Origin: CAYYYP01 sp964475985
Lineage (GTDB): Bacteria > Bdellovibrionota > UBA1018 > CAYHWW01
Assembly (NCBI GenBank): GCA_964475985.1
Contig: CAYYYP010000027.1
Span: 1 to 44,941, forward strand
Reading direction: 5' to 3'
Length of the DNA stretch: 44,941 nt
Shown here piece after piece: positions 30,762 through 39,903 of the stretch; position 1 is the first letter of the stretch, and each line of letters begins with the position of its first letter. Below the pieces are notes generated by a model. It ran no database searches and had not been told where the DNA came from. It worked only from the letters and a program-made list of their open reading frames with translations. Both the position numbers and the translations under genes were made by a program.

Positions 30762-31724
30762 ATGAAATCTCCAAAAATTCCTGATGAGTGCCTGGTTGCA
30801 TTAAGCCCTTCTCCAGATGACTTTTGGGACGGCCGATTCGACGTCGTGCCGGCAAAAGATGCTAAGGTCAGCGCCTTTGACCGTAGCTTTCACTTTGGAG
30901 ATTCCGTTTACGAAGTCGCACGTACCTACGGGAACGTCCTGTTTGAAATGGAAGGTCATATGGCGCGAATGGAAAAATCGGCGGAAATTGCTGGTTTTGC
31001 GGAATTCCCTACTCGCCCCCTATTAACCAAAATGATTTATAAGACACAAGCGGAGTGGTACCGAACTTTTGGCGAGGACCCGCTTGCCCCTAAGCGTGAC
31101 CTTTATATCCGTTGGATGGTCTCCCGCGGAATGAGTGACCTTAATATCACACCAGAAATCTCAAGCCGTCCCATGGCCTATGTGTTCGTAAAACCGCTGC
31201 CTACGGTTACGAAATTGGACCAAGAGCGAGGTCTTCATTTTTACGTTTCTGAGCGTAAGCGCAACCACCCGCGTTGCCTTGAGCCCCAAATGAAATCGGG
31301 GAACTATATGAATAATATTTTAGCCATTCAGGAAGCCAAACGTGCGGGCGCCGATGATGCCTTACTTTTATCCTTGGATGGTTTTGTTACGGAAGGTACT
31401 ACAAATAATTTTTATATGGTGAAGGATGGCGCCGTACTCACGTCTCCCGTGGAGCTTGGAATTTTAGAGGGTATTACGAGAAAATACATTAAAGAGGTGG
31501 CAAGAGAGCTCGGCATTCCCTTCCAGGAGACTAGGATTTCTAGCGACTTATTGTGGCAGGCAGATGAGTACTTCATGAGTTCAACGGTGAAGGAAATCCT
31601 TCCCGTGGCAAAACTCCACTCCACAGGTAATTCCCGAGAACTCAAACCTGGGCCCGTCACAAAAAAATTATCTATGGCCCTGCATGAAAAAATTGCGGCA
31701 TGGGTGAAAGATCACCAGAAATGA
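30762..31724 (+). CDS. Class IV aminotransferase (branched-chain/D-amino-acid aminotransferase-like)
   Basis: A 320-residue PLP enzyme of fold type IV. FDRSFHFGDSVYEVARTYGN is the conserved N-terminal block. The catalytic lysine lies in QMKSGNYMNNILAIQEAKR, and FVTEGTTNNFYMV and GILEGITRKYIKEVA bind the cofactor phosphate. Members are IlvE (last step of Leu, Ile and Val synthesis), D-alanine transaminase and aminodeoxychorismate lyase. The size and EG-T-T-N-N pattern fit an IlvE or DAAT-like transaminase, but the substrate cannot be fixed from motifs. The next gene starts 11 nt after the stop. Confidence 0.82.
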   Translation: MKSPKIPDECLVALSPSPDDFWDGRFDVVPAKDAKVSAFDRSFHFGDSVYEVARTYGNVLFEMEGHMARMEKSAEIAGFAEFPTRPLLTKMIYKTQAEWYRTFGEDPLAPKRDLYIRWMVSRGMSDLNITPEISSRPMAYVFVKPLPTVTKLDQERGLHFYVSERKRNHPRCLEPQMKSGNYMNNILAIQEAKRAGADDALLLSLDGFVTEGTTNNFYMVKDGAVLTSPVELGILEGITRKYIKEVARELGIPFQETRISSDLLWQADEYFMSSTVKEILPVAKLHSTGNSRELKPGPVTKKLSMALHEKIAAWVKDHQK

Positions 31725-31735
31725 GGGCAGTTCCG

Positions 31736-32557
31736 ATGAAACGAAAATCTTCCACCACAAATCTTGCACCTTCCAAAAAATTTTTAAGACAAGCGCTCGC
31801 CGTAGCCATGGATGCGGCCCTTAAGGCCGGAGCCCTACTGGAGCGCAAGTACGGTAGGTTTCAATTCCTTGACGTAAAGCCCGAGGCCGGGCTGGTCACG
31901 GAAGCGGACAAGGGCGCTGAACGCATTATTATTAAACGCATCAATCAGGCCTATCCTGACCACTCTTTTTTAGCGGAAGAAAGCGGAGTTACGGAATACC
32001 TTCGCTCCAACGCGCGGTGGATCATCGACCCCTTGGATGGCACAACCAATTTTGTGCACGCCTTTCCCATGTTTTGTGTTTCCATCGGGTTTGAACTTGA
32101 TGGCGAACTTTTATTGGGTGTGATTCACCACCCTCTGCGTCGGGAAACTTACTGGGCCATTAAGGGACAGGGCGCATTTCGGAATGGAAAACGGATCCAT
32201 GTTTCCAAAACAAAAAAATTATCGGATGCCATGCTCAGCACGGGGTTTAGTTACCGTCGTGAAAGTTTTCTTAAAAAGGAAATTCAGACGTTCAGCCAAG
32301 TCGTAAAAAAGTCAAGGGCCGTTCGCCGCGTAGGAAGTGCTGCCCTTGATTTATGTTTTGTCGCCTGCGGACAATTTGATGGATTTTTTGAACAAGGCCT
32401 TTCTCCTTGGGACGTGGCGGCAGGTTTGGTGATTCTTACCGAAGCCGGAGGAAATTATTCTGATTTTTCTGGAGACCCCTATCGGCTGGGCGCGGCCTCC
32501 ATTGTTGCAACGAATGGACTTGTGCATAAGGAATTGCTTAAAACCATTGAGTGGTGA
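31736..32557 (+). CDS. suhB: Inositol monophosphatase family protein (SuhB-like)
   Basis: About 273 residues from the ATG at 31736, which has GAGGG 8 nt upstream; ATGs at 31700 and 31721 are alternatives. The metal-binding motifs are complete: FLAEESG (Glu), WIIDPLDGTTNFVHAFP (DPxDGT), and SPWDVAAGLVILTEAGG (WDxAAG). The enzyme hydrolyses myo-inositol-1-phosphate or related sugar and nucleotide phosphates with Mg2+. SuhB also joins rRNA antitermination complexes with NusA in enterobacteria, which is only a distant reason for interest here. It probably shares a transcript with the aminotransferase. Confidence 0.87.
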   Translation: MKRKSSTTNLAPSKKFLRQALAVAMDAALKAGALLERKYGRFQFLDVKPEAGLVTEADKGAERIIIKRINQAYPDHSFLAEESGVTEYLRSNARWIIDPLDGTTNFVHAFPMFCVSIGFELDGELLLGVIHHPLRRETYWAIKGQGAFRNGKRIHVSKTKKLSDAMLSTGFSYRRESFLKKEIQTFSQVVKKSRAVRRVGSAALDLCFVACGQFDGFFEQGLSPWDVAAGLVILTEAGGNYSDFSGDPYRLGAASIVATNGLVHKELLKTIEW

Positions 32558-32599
32558 GGCAGCCCAAAGTTTTTGCGGGAGACGAGTTTGCACTAAGAC

Positions 32600-35500
32600 T
32601 TAAAGGTTTTGCAAACTTTGAACGATGCATTCCGTGGGCACGGCGGGACTAGCGCGTTCAATCCCGAACGGACTTAACAGGCTCTCCATTACCGTTTGAA
32701 TATGATCACCCTGCATTCCGCGATAGTGCGGAAATGCTGTATCCATGCGGCGGGCTATTTGTACTTGGCCCATGACTTCCGTTGCGGCGGCCCGGAATCC
32801 ACTTCTTACTTCAGGCCCAGTAGCATCGGGGGAAAGTTGCAATGCGGGTGCAATGGAATTTAGTGCGGCAACGGCTTCAGGCAATGAAAGATCATTCTCG
32901 GTTAAACGTTGATAAGTGCGCACGAGGCGTTCCGCTAAAACAATGCCTTCTCTTGGATCAAGGGCAGCATGCCCCCCCAAGTTTTGAATCACTCTTCTTA
33001 ACTGCGATAATTCCCGGGTCAGCAGTTCACGATTTTCCTGCATACGGGAAAGAGTTTCGCCAAGATTGTTTTCGGTTGGGGCAACCAGCGCTGAGTTGGT
33101 TGAGGCTTCGGCTGGTGGATTATCCCCGGAAACTTTAGAAACTGCTGCGGGCACTTCCGCATTTTCCGAAGGTAGAGGTTGAATGGGAGATTCACCATTT
33201 AATAAAAGTTGCTCGGCATTCGAAAGTTCAGCGGCGTTGGGATTTGAACGAGCGGAACCCATTTGCTTAGCCCTACGCTCGCTTATGATTTGGGCGGCCC
33301 TAGCAAAAACATTTTTTGTTTTCCTCCACCATTCCATCATATGGCTTTGAACTCCTAGAGCGACGCGGTGGGACTCGGTTCGCAAACGCTGAAAAGCCCG
33401 CCCATGTTTTGACCGGGGGTCCCGCCGGTCGGGAGTTACATCGTAAATAATTCTGCGTAGTGGTCCCGAATCTGTGCGATGCATTTCGTGCACGCGGGCA
33501 TGAAGATCACTTACCCTTAATTCCCGACTACCGGGACTTATGGAGTATTCCACTCGCGGTTGCACCGATATCTGCGGGTCACCTCCGTGATAACTCCCGA
33601 GGAAAGTTCCAAAAATTCCATTTGTAGCATCACACTGCGCGCAAACGGTGGCGTCCTCCGCGATGAACTTTGCCCATTCGGTAAATTCATTGTCCTCGGC
33701 GTTAGCCGGCGCGCCCGGAAATGTGTGCTCGTTTCGGTAAGAATATAATGCAGAGCTACGCACCGTTGCTTCCAACTCCTGGCCGGGTACGGTCGTACGA
33801 TTTTTGTTTTGGTGCAAGGCGATCAACTCATCTAGTCTATCTGCCATTGCCGTGAAGCCGGCGGCCCGTGCGCGGTTAATGACTGGGCGCAGGCGGTCGA
33901 TCTGGTAATCGGGTGCAGGTTCAACTTGAGTTAAGGCTACTGCCTCGGAGCTGAGGTGCTGGTAGGATGCACTCACATGAAATTGCCCAAGCTGTTCTCT
34001 TACCTCGGGTCGTAGACGTACGGCGTACTCACCCGTGGGCTCATGCAATAGGACATCGTAGTCCTGGCCGGCCGTTAGCGCTATACCTTGAAGGTCCGTG
34101 ACTTCTAAATGCGCGATGGCCATATTTTCTGGGCGCGGTAAAAGCGCTTCCCCGGCCGTAACACCTCTAGTCCACGGTGCTTGGGATCTCACGTTAACGA
34201 GGGATGGATAATTTTTATTCATTCCGCGCAGAAGGGTTGCGGCGAGAGAAAAAGATGGTGGCCGAGGCACGTCGATAATTCTTGTTTCATTTAGATTTCG
34301 GAAATCGGTTCGCTCTCCCAATAAAAAATGTTTTGGCATTTGCTCGAGAGGTAAGTAGCCACGGTAAGTGACATGATGCAGGACGTGTTCAGAGGGAATG
34401 GAATTGCGAGCGCTTCCAATCTGCTCGGGCTGTTCGGTCGGACGCTGACGGGAATCATGGTCCTCATGCGAACGACTTTCGCGCGCAACTGTTAGCGACG
34501 GTGGATTTTTAAGGGTCTCGGCCGCGGCGCTGCCCTGGTTTTGGGAATCCGGGTCCGCGAGCTTCATGTACGCATTGGCAATGTTGCGGGCAGGAACCCC
34601 TCGCTGACGTGCCATGTGCTCTAAGTAAAGCAGATCCGCCATATTGCGATTCCAAAGTAGGGCTTCCAGGGCGATGGCGTGTTTTCCAATTCCCTCGGGA
34701 ATCCAACGTACGCTGCGGGTGCGTTCGTGCTGCGTCACAAAATGATCCAGCTGAAATTGCAAATCGTCGGCAGAGGTTAGGTTTTGGTTTAGAATCCGAG
34801 CTCCCTCGGCGTAGTACCGTAGTAGAAGTGGAAGTGAGCGTCGAAAAAAGGTTTCCCGCACCATCATTGCTTCCGTTATGACTTCAACGTAAGGCCCGCG
34901 AGCGTCCGGTTCGGTCATATAGTAAACGGACACCGCATCTGGACTCATTTCTGCGGGAAGATGGGGAAGGTATTGTAAAGCCGCTACATCTACGCGCTGC
35001 CCCGCAATAACCAAAGTTGGTTGATGGGTCAGGGTGTTCCAACCCACATCGATTTGCTCTAAATTTGAAGGATTTAGTTCATGGATTTGTTTGCCCTGGA
35101 AGTAACCCGTGGTTTCAAACCCCAAGGGCGGTGGGTTAGCCTCAGAAAAATAAACTAGTTTTCCGTGTCGATGCCGCAGCACAGCCTCTAGAGATCGCCT
35201 TAAATTTGTACGAATGAGCTCTCTCTGTCGCTCACGCCATAACGCCACCTCAACATTCTCTGGCTGTTGAAAACTCTGGGCTTTCTTTTGCCTGGCCTCC
35301 TCCGTCCTTTGATTCAGCAGCCGAAAGTATTGCTGCGCGTAGGGCGGCTGGCTCAAAAGCCTTTCTGGGCTTAGCGTGATGCTTCGTCTTTCCATTTGTT
35401 CGGGCATCGTCGACGGTAAAATGTCGTTTAGGGGAAGACTAAGACCTAATGCTTCGTGGGTTAGGTGCTCGCCCAGTACCAAAGATGACTGCCCATAGGT

Positions 35501-37789
35501 TGCCCTACTCCTTGGCGGAAGCAAAATTTCCGTGAGGGGATTGGTCTGTGCAATTACGGATAAAATTTCTGCCCTGGCCGAAGCTTCAACCGAGGCGCGT
35601 TCCGCCGCCGTCAACGTAGGGAGAGTATGTTCACGACCGTGGGCCCTACTTGCGCCGCCTTGGGCGTTTGAATTATTTTGGTTCCTAAGCCTCGCCTGTA
35701 GCGCAGCGTAACTTTGCGCAAGCCCAGGTATGGGGTCCAAAAAAAATCTGCCCGGAAGGGATTCTGCTTCGGCGTCAAGCAACTGGGTTCGTCTCTGGTG
35801 ACCACGTCTAATATTCTGAATGCGGGAAATTCCTGCGCCCGTATTTCCGCGGTTTATAATTCCGTATAGTATTTCCGCCGTTACCCCCTGCTCAGTTTGA
35901 TCGCCGAAAAACATGCTTACAGTAGGTAGGCCCGGTTCCGTTTGGGAGAGATTTAAAACGTACTCCAGTCGCATGAGTTCAGCTTCATCAGCAAAGTGAT
36001 CCCGACTTGGCACCCCGAGATTTCCAATGGTGAGGATATGTATAGGTGAGCTTGCGCCCGCTAAATACCGCTGTGGGTCAGGCCCCGCAAGCAGAAGAAG
36101 TGGATCGGCCGTGCGCTGATCCAGCGGCGTGGTGGGGGTTGCGATATATTCATTCATAAAATCAGCGCCGGGTACTCCGCGCTCGCGGATCCACTGTCCG
36201 TGAAGATCGGGAGACATTTCCAAGTTTCCTCGGTCCAAGGCGGCTTTCACTTCCGGGACGTCATTGTAGAAAGGAGCGACGAATGCGGTATTGACACCCG
36301 CTCTTTTTTCCATTGGCCCCGCAAGTACTTCATTTCGAAAAAGCCGATCATGGCGAACTAACTGCATGCCCGCTTGAGTAAAAATATACGGGTTTAATCT
36401 TTTAATATTTTGACGATAAAATACTTTAGTTTCAGGCGTGTAACTTTCGAACGGTAAAGCATTTGCGAAGTAATTCATCAGACTAAAGTGAGAGCTGGGT
36501 GAAAATTCTGGTGAATTGAATAAGGCGATTATCGCGGCTTGAATATGCGGTTCAGTCAGACTGGCGCTTTCGGTATGATCAAACCATTGAACTCCTCTCA
36601 AGAGAAGATCACGCTCAACGCATTCACTTGGGAAAGTATTGGGGCCCATTGACCTCACGAACTCATTTAGAACAAATTTCTGAACCTCCGGGGGCAGTCT
36701 CGTTTTTGCATCTTCGTGACGCTGAATTATGACCGCAAGAATACTTTCGGCGCGTCTGATCTCACCTAAATTAATCAGAGTCGGGAGAACTAATTTTGCA
36801 ACCGCATTCTCAACTTCATCCGAGGGATTGTTTTCTAGCCGTTTCGCTACGTGCCTAGCCATCAGATCCGGACGAAAGGTCGCGTTCGCGACAAACCGTT
36901 TTCCATACTCCTCGTCCCGGGCAGCAAATTCAAAACTGACAAGCTTCGTGTTCAAAATTATGGCGGCCCGAATTTCGGGATGTACTGGCCGCCCGCCATT
37001 ATTACTAAGATAAGTACTAACCGCGGTCTCACCAAAATTTCCTGCCCGAAGCCCACTTACAAATGCACTTCGAATCCAGCCCACTTGGTCCGCCAGGCCG
37101 ACAAGCTTTACGATCCCGATCTTTTTTTGCAAGTAACTCTGCCACATTGGGGTAAAAAATTGTGGGCCCCAATCTCGGTTCAGCTTGTCTACGGGCGGAG
37201 GGTAACGCTCCAGAGCAAAGAGAAGCATGGCCTGGACCTCTAACTGCGTTGAACTGTTCGGCTGCGCTTGATTTTCCAGAGTTTCAAAAACCCGGCCAAT
37301 CAAAGCTGGCTCTGATCTCACGATCTGGACGATGTGTTCCATAGCGGCCTGCGCCCGAATGCCTTTTCTTACAAGCCCCATAAGGGTTTCGAAATCCCTC
37401 TGGCCAGTCCAGGGATGAAACAACGTATCTAAAAATAGAAAGCCGGAAAACGCCCGTCTTTGATATTCAGGGGTGACGTAATTTGCGATACCTCCGGCCA
37501 CCTGGCCTTGAAGTTCTCCAATCACTACCCTCCGATCGCTGACGCTTTGTGAACAAATGCTTCGTAACTCAAGCCCTAAACTTACCGTTTGCGCTCGACT
37601 CGCAATGCTATTTCTCCGAACAATCTCCCTCACTCGCTCCCGCAGATCATGGTCAGGGTCGGGGTCCGCTACTGCATCGAATGCCATCCCAAAACCCAGA
37701 AAAAATACGAGCAGCAGCCGCAAATAAAATTTGCGATGCAGAGCGGTTTTTACACCAAAGTTTTTTCTGGAATTCTGAGTAGGCCTCAT
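32600..37789 (-). CDS. Giant exported protein (1729 aa) with C-terminal transglutaminase-like motifs
   Basis: The N-terminus has a basic stretch and a hydrophobic signal (LRLLLVFFLGFGMAFDAVA-DPD, cleavage about 42). The long middle (about 50-650) is helical and may contain HEAT-like repeats. The region 1230-1470 is beta-rich, and the tail (about 1480-1729) is helical and disordered. Near residue 1381, VCAQCDATNGIFGTFLGSY is followed by VQPRVEYSI, then LHARVHEM (about 1430), then IIYDVTPDRR (about 1450). This order matches the Cys-His-Asp core of transglutaminase-like proteases. It is a plausible secreted or periplasmic enzyme acting on protein or cell wall; the substrate is unknown. Confidence 0.7.
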   Translation of the reverse strand: MRPTQNSRKNFGVKTALHRKFYLRLLLVFFLGFGMAFDAVADPDPDHDLRERVREIVRRNSIASRAQTVSLGLELRSICSQSVSDRRVVIGELQGQVAGGIANYVTPEYQRRAFSGFLFLDTLFHPWTGQRDFETLMGLVRKGIRAQAAMEHIVQIVRSEPALIGRVFETLENQAQPNSSTQLEVQAMLLFALERYPPPVDKLNRDWGPQFFTPMWQSYLQKKIGIVKLVGLADQVGWIRSAFVSGLRAGNFGETAVSTYLSNNGGRPVHPEIRAAIILNTKLVSFEFAARDEEYGKRFVANATFRPDLMARHVAKRLENNPSDEVENAVAKLVLPTLINLGEIRRAESILAVIIQRHEDAKTRLPPEVQKFVLNEFVRSMGPNTFPSECVERDLLLRGVQWFDHTESASLTEPHIQAAIIALFNSPEFSPSSHFSLMNYFANALPFESYTPETKVFYRQNIKRLNPYIFTQAGMQLVRHDRLFRNEVLAGPMEKRAGVNTAFVAPFYNDVPEVKAALDRGNLEMSPDLHGQWIRERGVPGADFMNEYIATPTTPLDQRTADPLLLLAGPDPQRYLAGASSPIHILTIGNLGVPSRDHFADEAELMRLEYVLNLSQTEPGLPTVSMFFGDQTEQGVTAEILYGIINRGNTGAGISRIQNIRRGHQRRTQLLDAEAESLPGRFFLDPIPGLAQSYAALQARLRNQNNSNAQGGASRAHGREHTLPTLTAAERASVEASARAEILSVIAQTNPLTEILLPPRSRATYGQSSLVLGEHLTHEALGLSLPLNDILPSTMPEQMERRSITLSPERLLSQPPYAQQYFRLLNQRTEEARQKKAQSFQQPENVEVALWRERQRELIRTNLRRSLEAVLRHRHGKLVYFSEANPPPLGFETTGYFQGKQIHELNPSNLEQIDVGWNTLTHQPTLVIAGQRVDVAALQYLPHLPAEMSPDAVSVYYMTEPDARGPYVEVITEAMMVRETFFRRSLPLLLRYYAEGARILNQNLTSADDLQFQLDHFVTQHERTRSVRWIPEGIGKHAIALEALLWNRNMADLLYLEHMARQRGVPARNIANAYMKLADPDSQNQGSAAAETLKNPPSLTVARESRSHEDHDSRQRPTEQPEQIGSARNSIPSEHVLHHVTYRGYLPLEQMPKHFLLGERTDFRNLNETRIIDVPRPPSFSLAATLLRGMNKNYPSLVNVRSQAPWTRGVTAGEALLPRPENMAIAHLEVTDLQGIALTAGQDYDVLLHEPTGEYAVRLRPEVREQLGQFHVSASYQHLSSEAVALTQVEPAPDYQIDRLRPVINRARAAGFTAMADRLDELIALHQNKNRTTVPGQELEATVRSSALYSYRNEHTFPGAPANAEDNEFTEWAKFIAEDATVCAQCDATNGIFGTFLGSYHGGDPQISVQPRVEYSISPGSRELRVSDLHARVHEMHRTDSGPLRRIIYDVTPDRRDPRSKHGRAFQRLRTESHRVALGVQSHMMEWWRKTKNVFARAAQIISERRAKQMGSARSNPNAAELSNAEQLLLNGESPIQPLPSENAEVPAAVSKVSGDNPPAEASTNSALVAPTENNLGETLSRMQENRELLTRELSQLRRVIQNLGGHAALDPREGIVLAERLVRTYQRLTENDLSLPEAVAALNSIAPALQLSPDATGPEVRSGFRAAATEVMGQVQIARRMDTAFPHYRGMQGDHIQTVMESLLSPFGIERASPAVPTECIVQSLQNL

Positions 37790-38110
37790 CTTCTAAGGCA
37801 TCGGAAAAAGACCGAAATTTATGGAGAAAAACCGAAATGCGAACAGTCCCCCATCGGCCATTTCAAAATCGGCGCGGCAAGGGTTGCCCGAATAGAGGCG
37901 TGTTTCACATTCAGTGCCCGCCACCGGTTCCCCTCCTCGGCAATTTTAGCCCGCTGCGTTTTTTTCACGGAGAATATTTACCGGCTTTTTCGCGCAATGC
38001 GCTAAGCGGCAAGACCGGCCATATCCCTTTCATCATAAATATTTTAAATTTATATAAAGGTTTTGGTCAGGCCCTTCGCGGGGGCCGCTGGTCAGCTAAG
38101 GAGAACCCTG
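37790..38110. other. 321-bp divergent intergenic region
   Basis: This gap lies between the giant minus-strand gene and the plus-strand membrane-protein gene. An AT-rich block at about 38035-38062 (with TTTATATAAAG) may hold a plus-strand -10 region. AAGGAG (38098-38103) is the ribosome-binding site of the next gene. No RNA gene or repeat was recognised, and the short open frames here have no supporting signals. Confidence 0.45.
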
Positions 38111-39118
38111 ATGTCCCTCGTCTATATTTTTTCAAAATTCACCGAAGAAGCGCTAACGCTGGAACTTTTCCTCATGAGCCTTCTTTGCTTTTGCCTCTTT
38201 GGATACTTCCTTTTCAAACGGAGGCGCTACGGCGTCGCGAAGGAACAGATCTCTGATCAAGTCGTAAGGGCGTTCCTCACGGAACTCCTCTCCGTCTCAG
38301 AAAGCTTTCGCATCCAGCTCTTTGGTGAACAATTCCAACCGGCAAACTTGAGAGGCATGGCTGGGCAAATTAGCGAAAGTTTAGGTCACGGAACAAATGC
38401 CGGTTCCCCAAACCCACAACTTCAGCAACAAGTAAGCTCCTTGCAAAAAGAATTAGGCGCTGCGGCCGAAAACCAAGTTCAACTCAATAAACAAGTGATG
38501 TCCATGCGTTCTGAAAAAGAGGGCGTAGAAGCAAAACTTAAAGAAGCCCTCGCAAAAGCTGACGCGGCCGTAAGTGCGGCGAGCGCCGGTGGTGGCGCAA
38601 ATCCAGCCCAGACGGGGGAGCTTGATGAACTCAAAAAGAAGGCCGCTAACCTCGAAGCAAGGCTTGCAGAGTACGAAGTCATTGAAGATGACTTAGCTAA
38701 CCTTAAAAAATTCCAACAGGAAAATGCAGCCCTTCGCGCGGAACTTGAAATGCTTAAGGGTGGAAAAGGTGCGGCATCCGTATCTGCCGCTAGCGCTTCT
38801 GTAGCCGCGGCTCCGCCTGAAATGGCACCCGTCGAAACTACTCCGCCCCTTTCGGAGCGCACCAACGTGACGAGTGAAGATTTTGATGCGTTAGCTAGAG
38901 AAGTTCAGGAAAGTATTAACGAAGAAGTGCAAAGCCCTGAGCCAGCCTTGGAAGCAGCCCCCAGCGGAGGCAGCGCAATGGATCCTCAAGCCATCACCGC
39001 CGCCCAAACCGTAGCTGAAACTTCCGACACTGCGCCGGCCCCTTCCGCCGCGGCGGCACCAGAGGCATCAAATGATAATGATTTACTCTCCGAGTTCGAA
39101 AAAATGTTGAGTAGTTAA
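38111..39118 (+). CDS. Single-pass membrane protein with coiled coil and low-complexity tail
   Basis: The start is the ATG at 38111, with AAGGAG 7 nt upstream; the frame is open further up without a ribosome-binding site. The 335-residue protein has one membrane helix (about 14-36, LELFLMSLLCFCLFGYFLF) followed by KRRR, so the C-terminus is predicted cytoplasmic. A coiled coil follows (about 105-225, with LQQQVSSLQKELG and VIEDDLANLKKFQQE). The tail is rich in Ala, Pro and Glu and ends in LLSEFEKMLSS. The stop is immediately followed by the next ATG. Function unknown; a scaffold-like envelope protein is possible. Confidence 0.7.
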   Translation: MSLVYIFSKFTEEALTLELFLMSLLCFCLFGYFLFKRRRYGVAKEQISDQVVRAFLTELLSVSESFRIQLFGEQFQPANLRGMAGQISESLGHGTNAGSPNPQLQQQVSSLQKELGAAAENQVQLNKQVMSMRSEKEGVEAKLKEALAKADAAVSAASAGGGANPAQTGELDELKKKAANLEARLAEYEVIEDDLANLKKFQQENAALRAELEMLKGGKGAASVSAASASVAAAPPEMAPVETTPPLSERTNVTSEDFDALAREVQESINEEVQSPEPALEAAPSGGSAMDPQAITAAQTVAETSDTAPAPSAAAAPEASNDNDLLSEFEKMLSS

Positions 39119-39883
39119 ATGAAAAAATTATTATTTCTCGCCTTAGCAGTCTGCCTCACCCTCTCCACCTCCGTAGCAAAGGAGCGGGCGGCCAAAGTTA
39201 CAGTACGGGATGAAATTGTAAAAGCCCTCTCGACCCGCGCAAATATGGGGCAATTCTGGAATGACCTTGCTCAAAAACAACGTACGCTCCAGCGCGCACC
39301 GGCTAGCGAAACTTTGCTTAAAAAGCTGGTAGATATTGTAGAAAATGAAAAAGAGCGCGACGAAGTCCGCTGGGCCACCATTTTTGGAATCGGCAGGCTT
39401 GCCGGTAATGAGAGCCCAACTATTCTACGAAGATTCCTGGTGCATAAGAACTGGATCTTAAGGGACGCTACTTTAAAAACTTTTGCGGCACTTCAAGCGT
39501 CAAAAATGCGGGGAGATATTGAAAAGGTCATTAAGGAAGACCAAGCCCTCGTCGTACGCACAACGGCCGTAGACGTGATTCACCATATGGGCCTTAAGGA
39601 AAGCACACCTGCCCTCTTGGAAGCATTGTCGGATTCGCGGAATTATCGCCACGGAAAGCCCCTTTGGATTCATAAACATATTTTATCGGCATTGAAAAAA
39701 CTCAAAGCTAAGGATGCTGCCCCCAGACTCGCCGGCATCCTTGCAGAACATAAGGACCCCGAATTTCGCACGCAGATCATTGCAACGCTAGAAGATTTAA
39801 CCGGGAAAAACTTCCGAAACCGCAGCATGGAAGAGCAAGTTTATCTCTGGAAACGCGGCACCGTGGATGAACTTACGTTTTAA
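39119..39883 (+). CDS. Exported HEAT-repeat protein
   Basis: A 254-residue protein beginning right after the previous stop. The signal peptide is KKLLFLALAVCLTLSTSVA. The mature part consists of helical repeats: EVRWATIFGIGRLAG, ILRDATLKTFAALQ, VVRTTAVDVIHHMGL, KHILSALKKLKA and EFRTQIIATLEDLTG. They have the R/A/L spacing of HEAT or PBS-lyase-like repeats. Such solenoids mediate protein-protein contacts. Zero-distance linkage to the upstream membrane coiled-coil protein suggests that the two work together at the envelope. Confidence 0.75.
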   Translation: MKKLLFLALAVCLTLSTSVAKERAAKVTVRDEIVKALSTRANMGQFWNDLAQKQRTLQRAPASETLLKKLVDIVENEKERDEVRWATIFGIGRLAGNESPTILRRFLVHKNWILRDATLKTFAALQASKMRGDIEKVIKEDQALVVRTTAVDVIHHMGLKESTPALLEALSDSRNYRHGKPLWIHKHILSALKKLKAKDAAPRLAGILAEHKDPEFRTQIIATLEDLTGKNFRNRSMEEQVYLWKRGTVDELTF

Positions 39884-39903
39884 ATTCTAGCCAGGGCCCT
39901 CCA

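Noticed and set aside
32567..32640. Possible convergent terminator between suhB and the giant gene
   Set aside because: The complementary arms need two unpaired Ts and a long loop; too weak to annotate.
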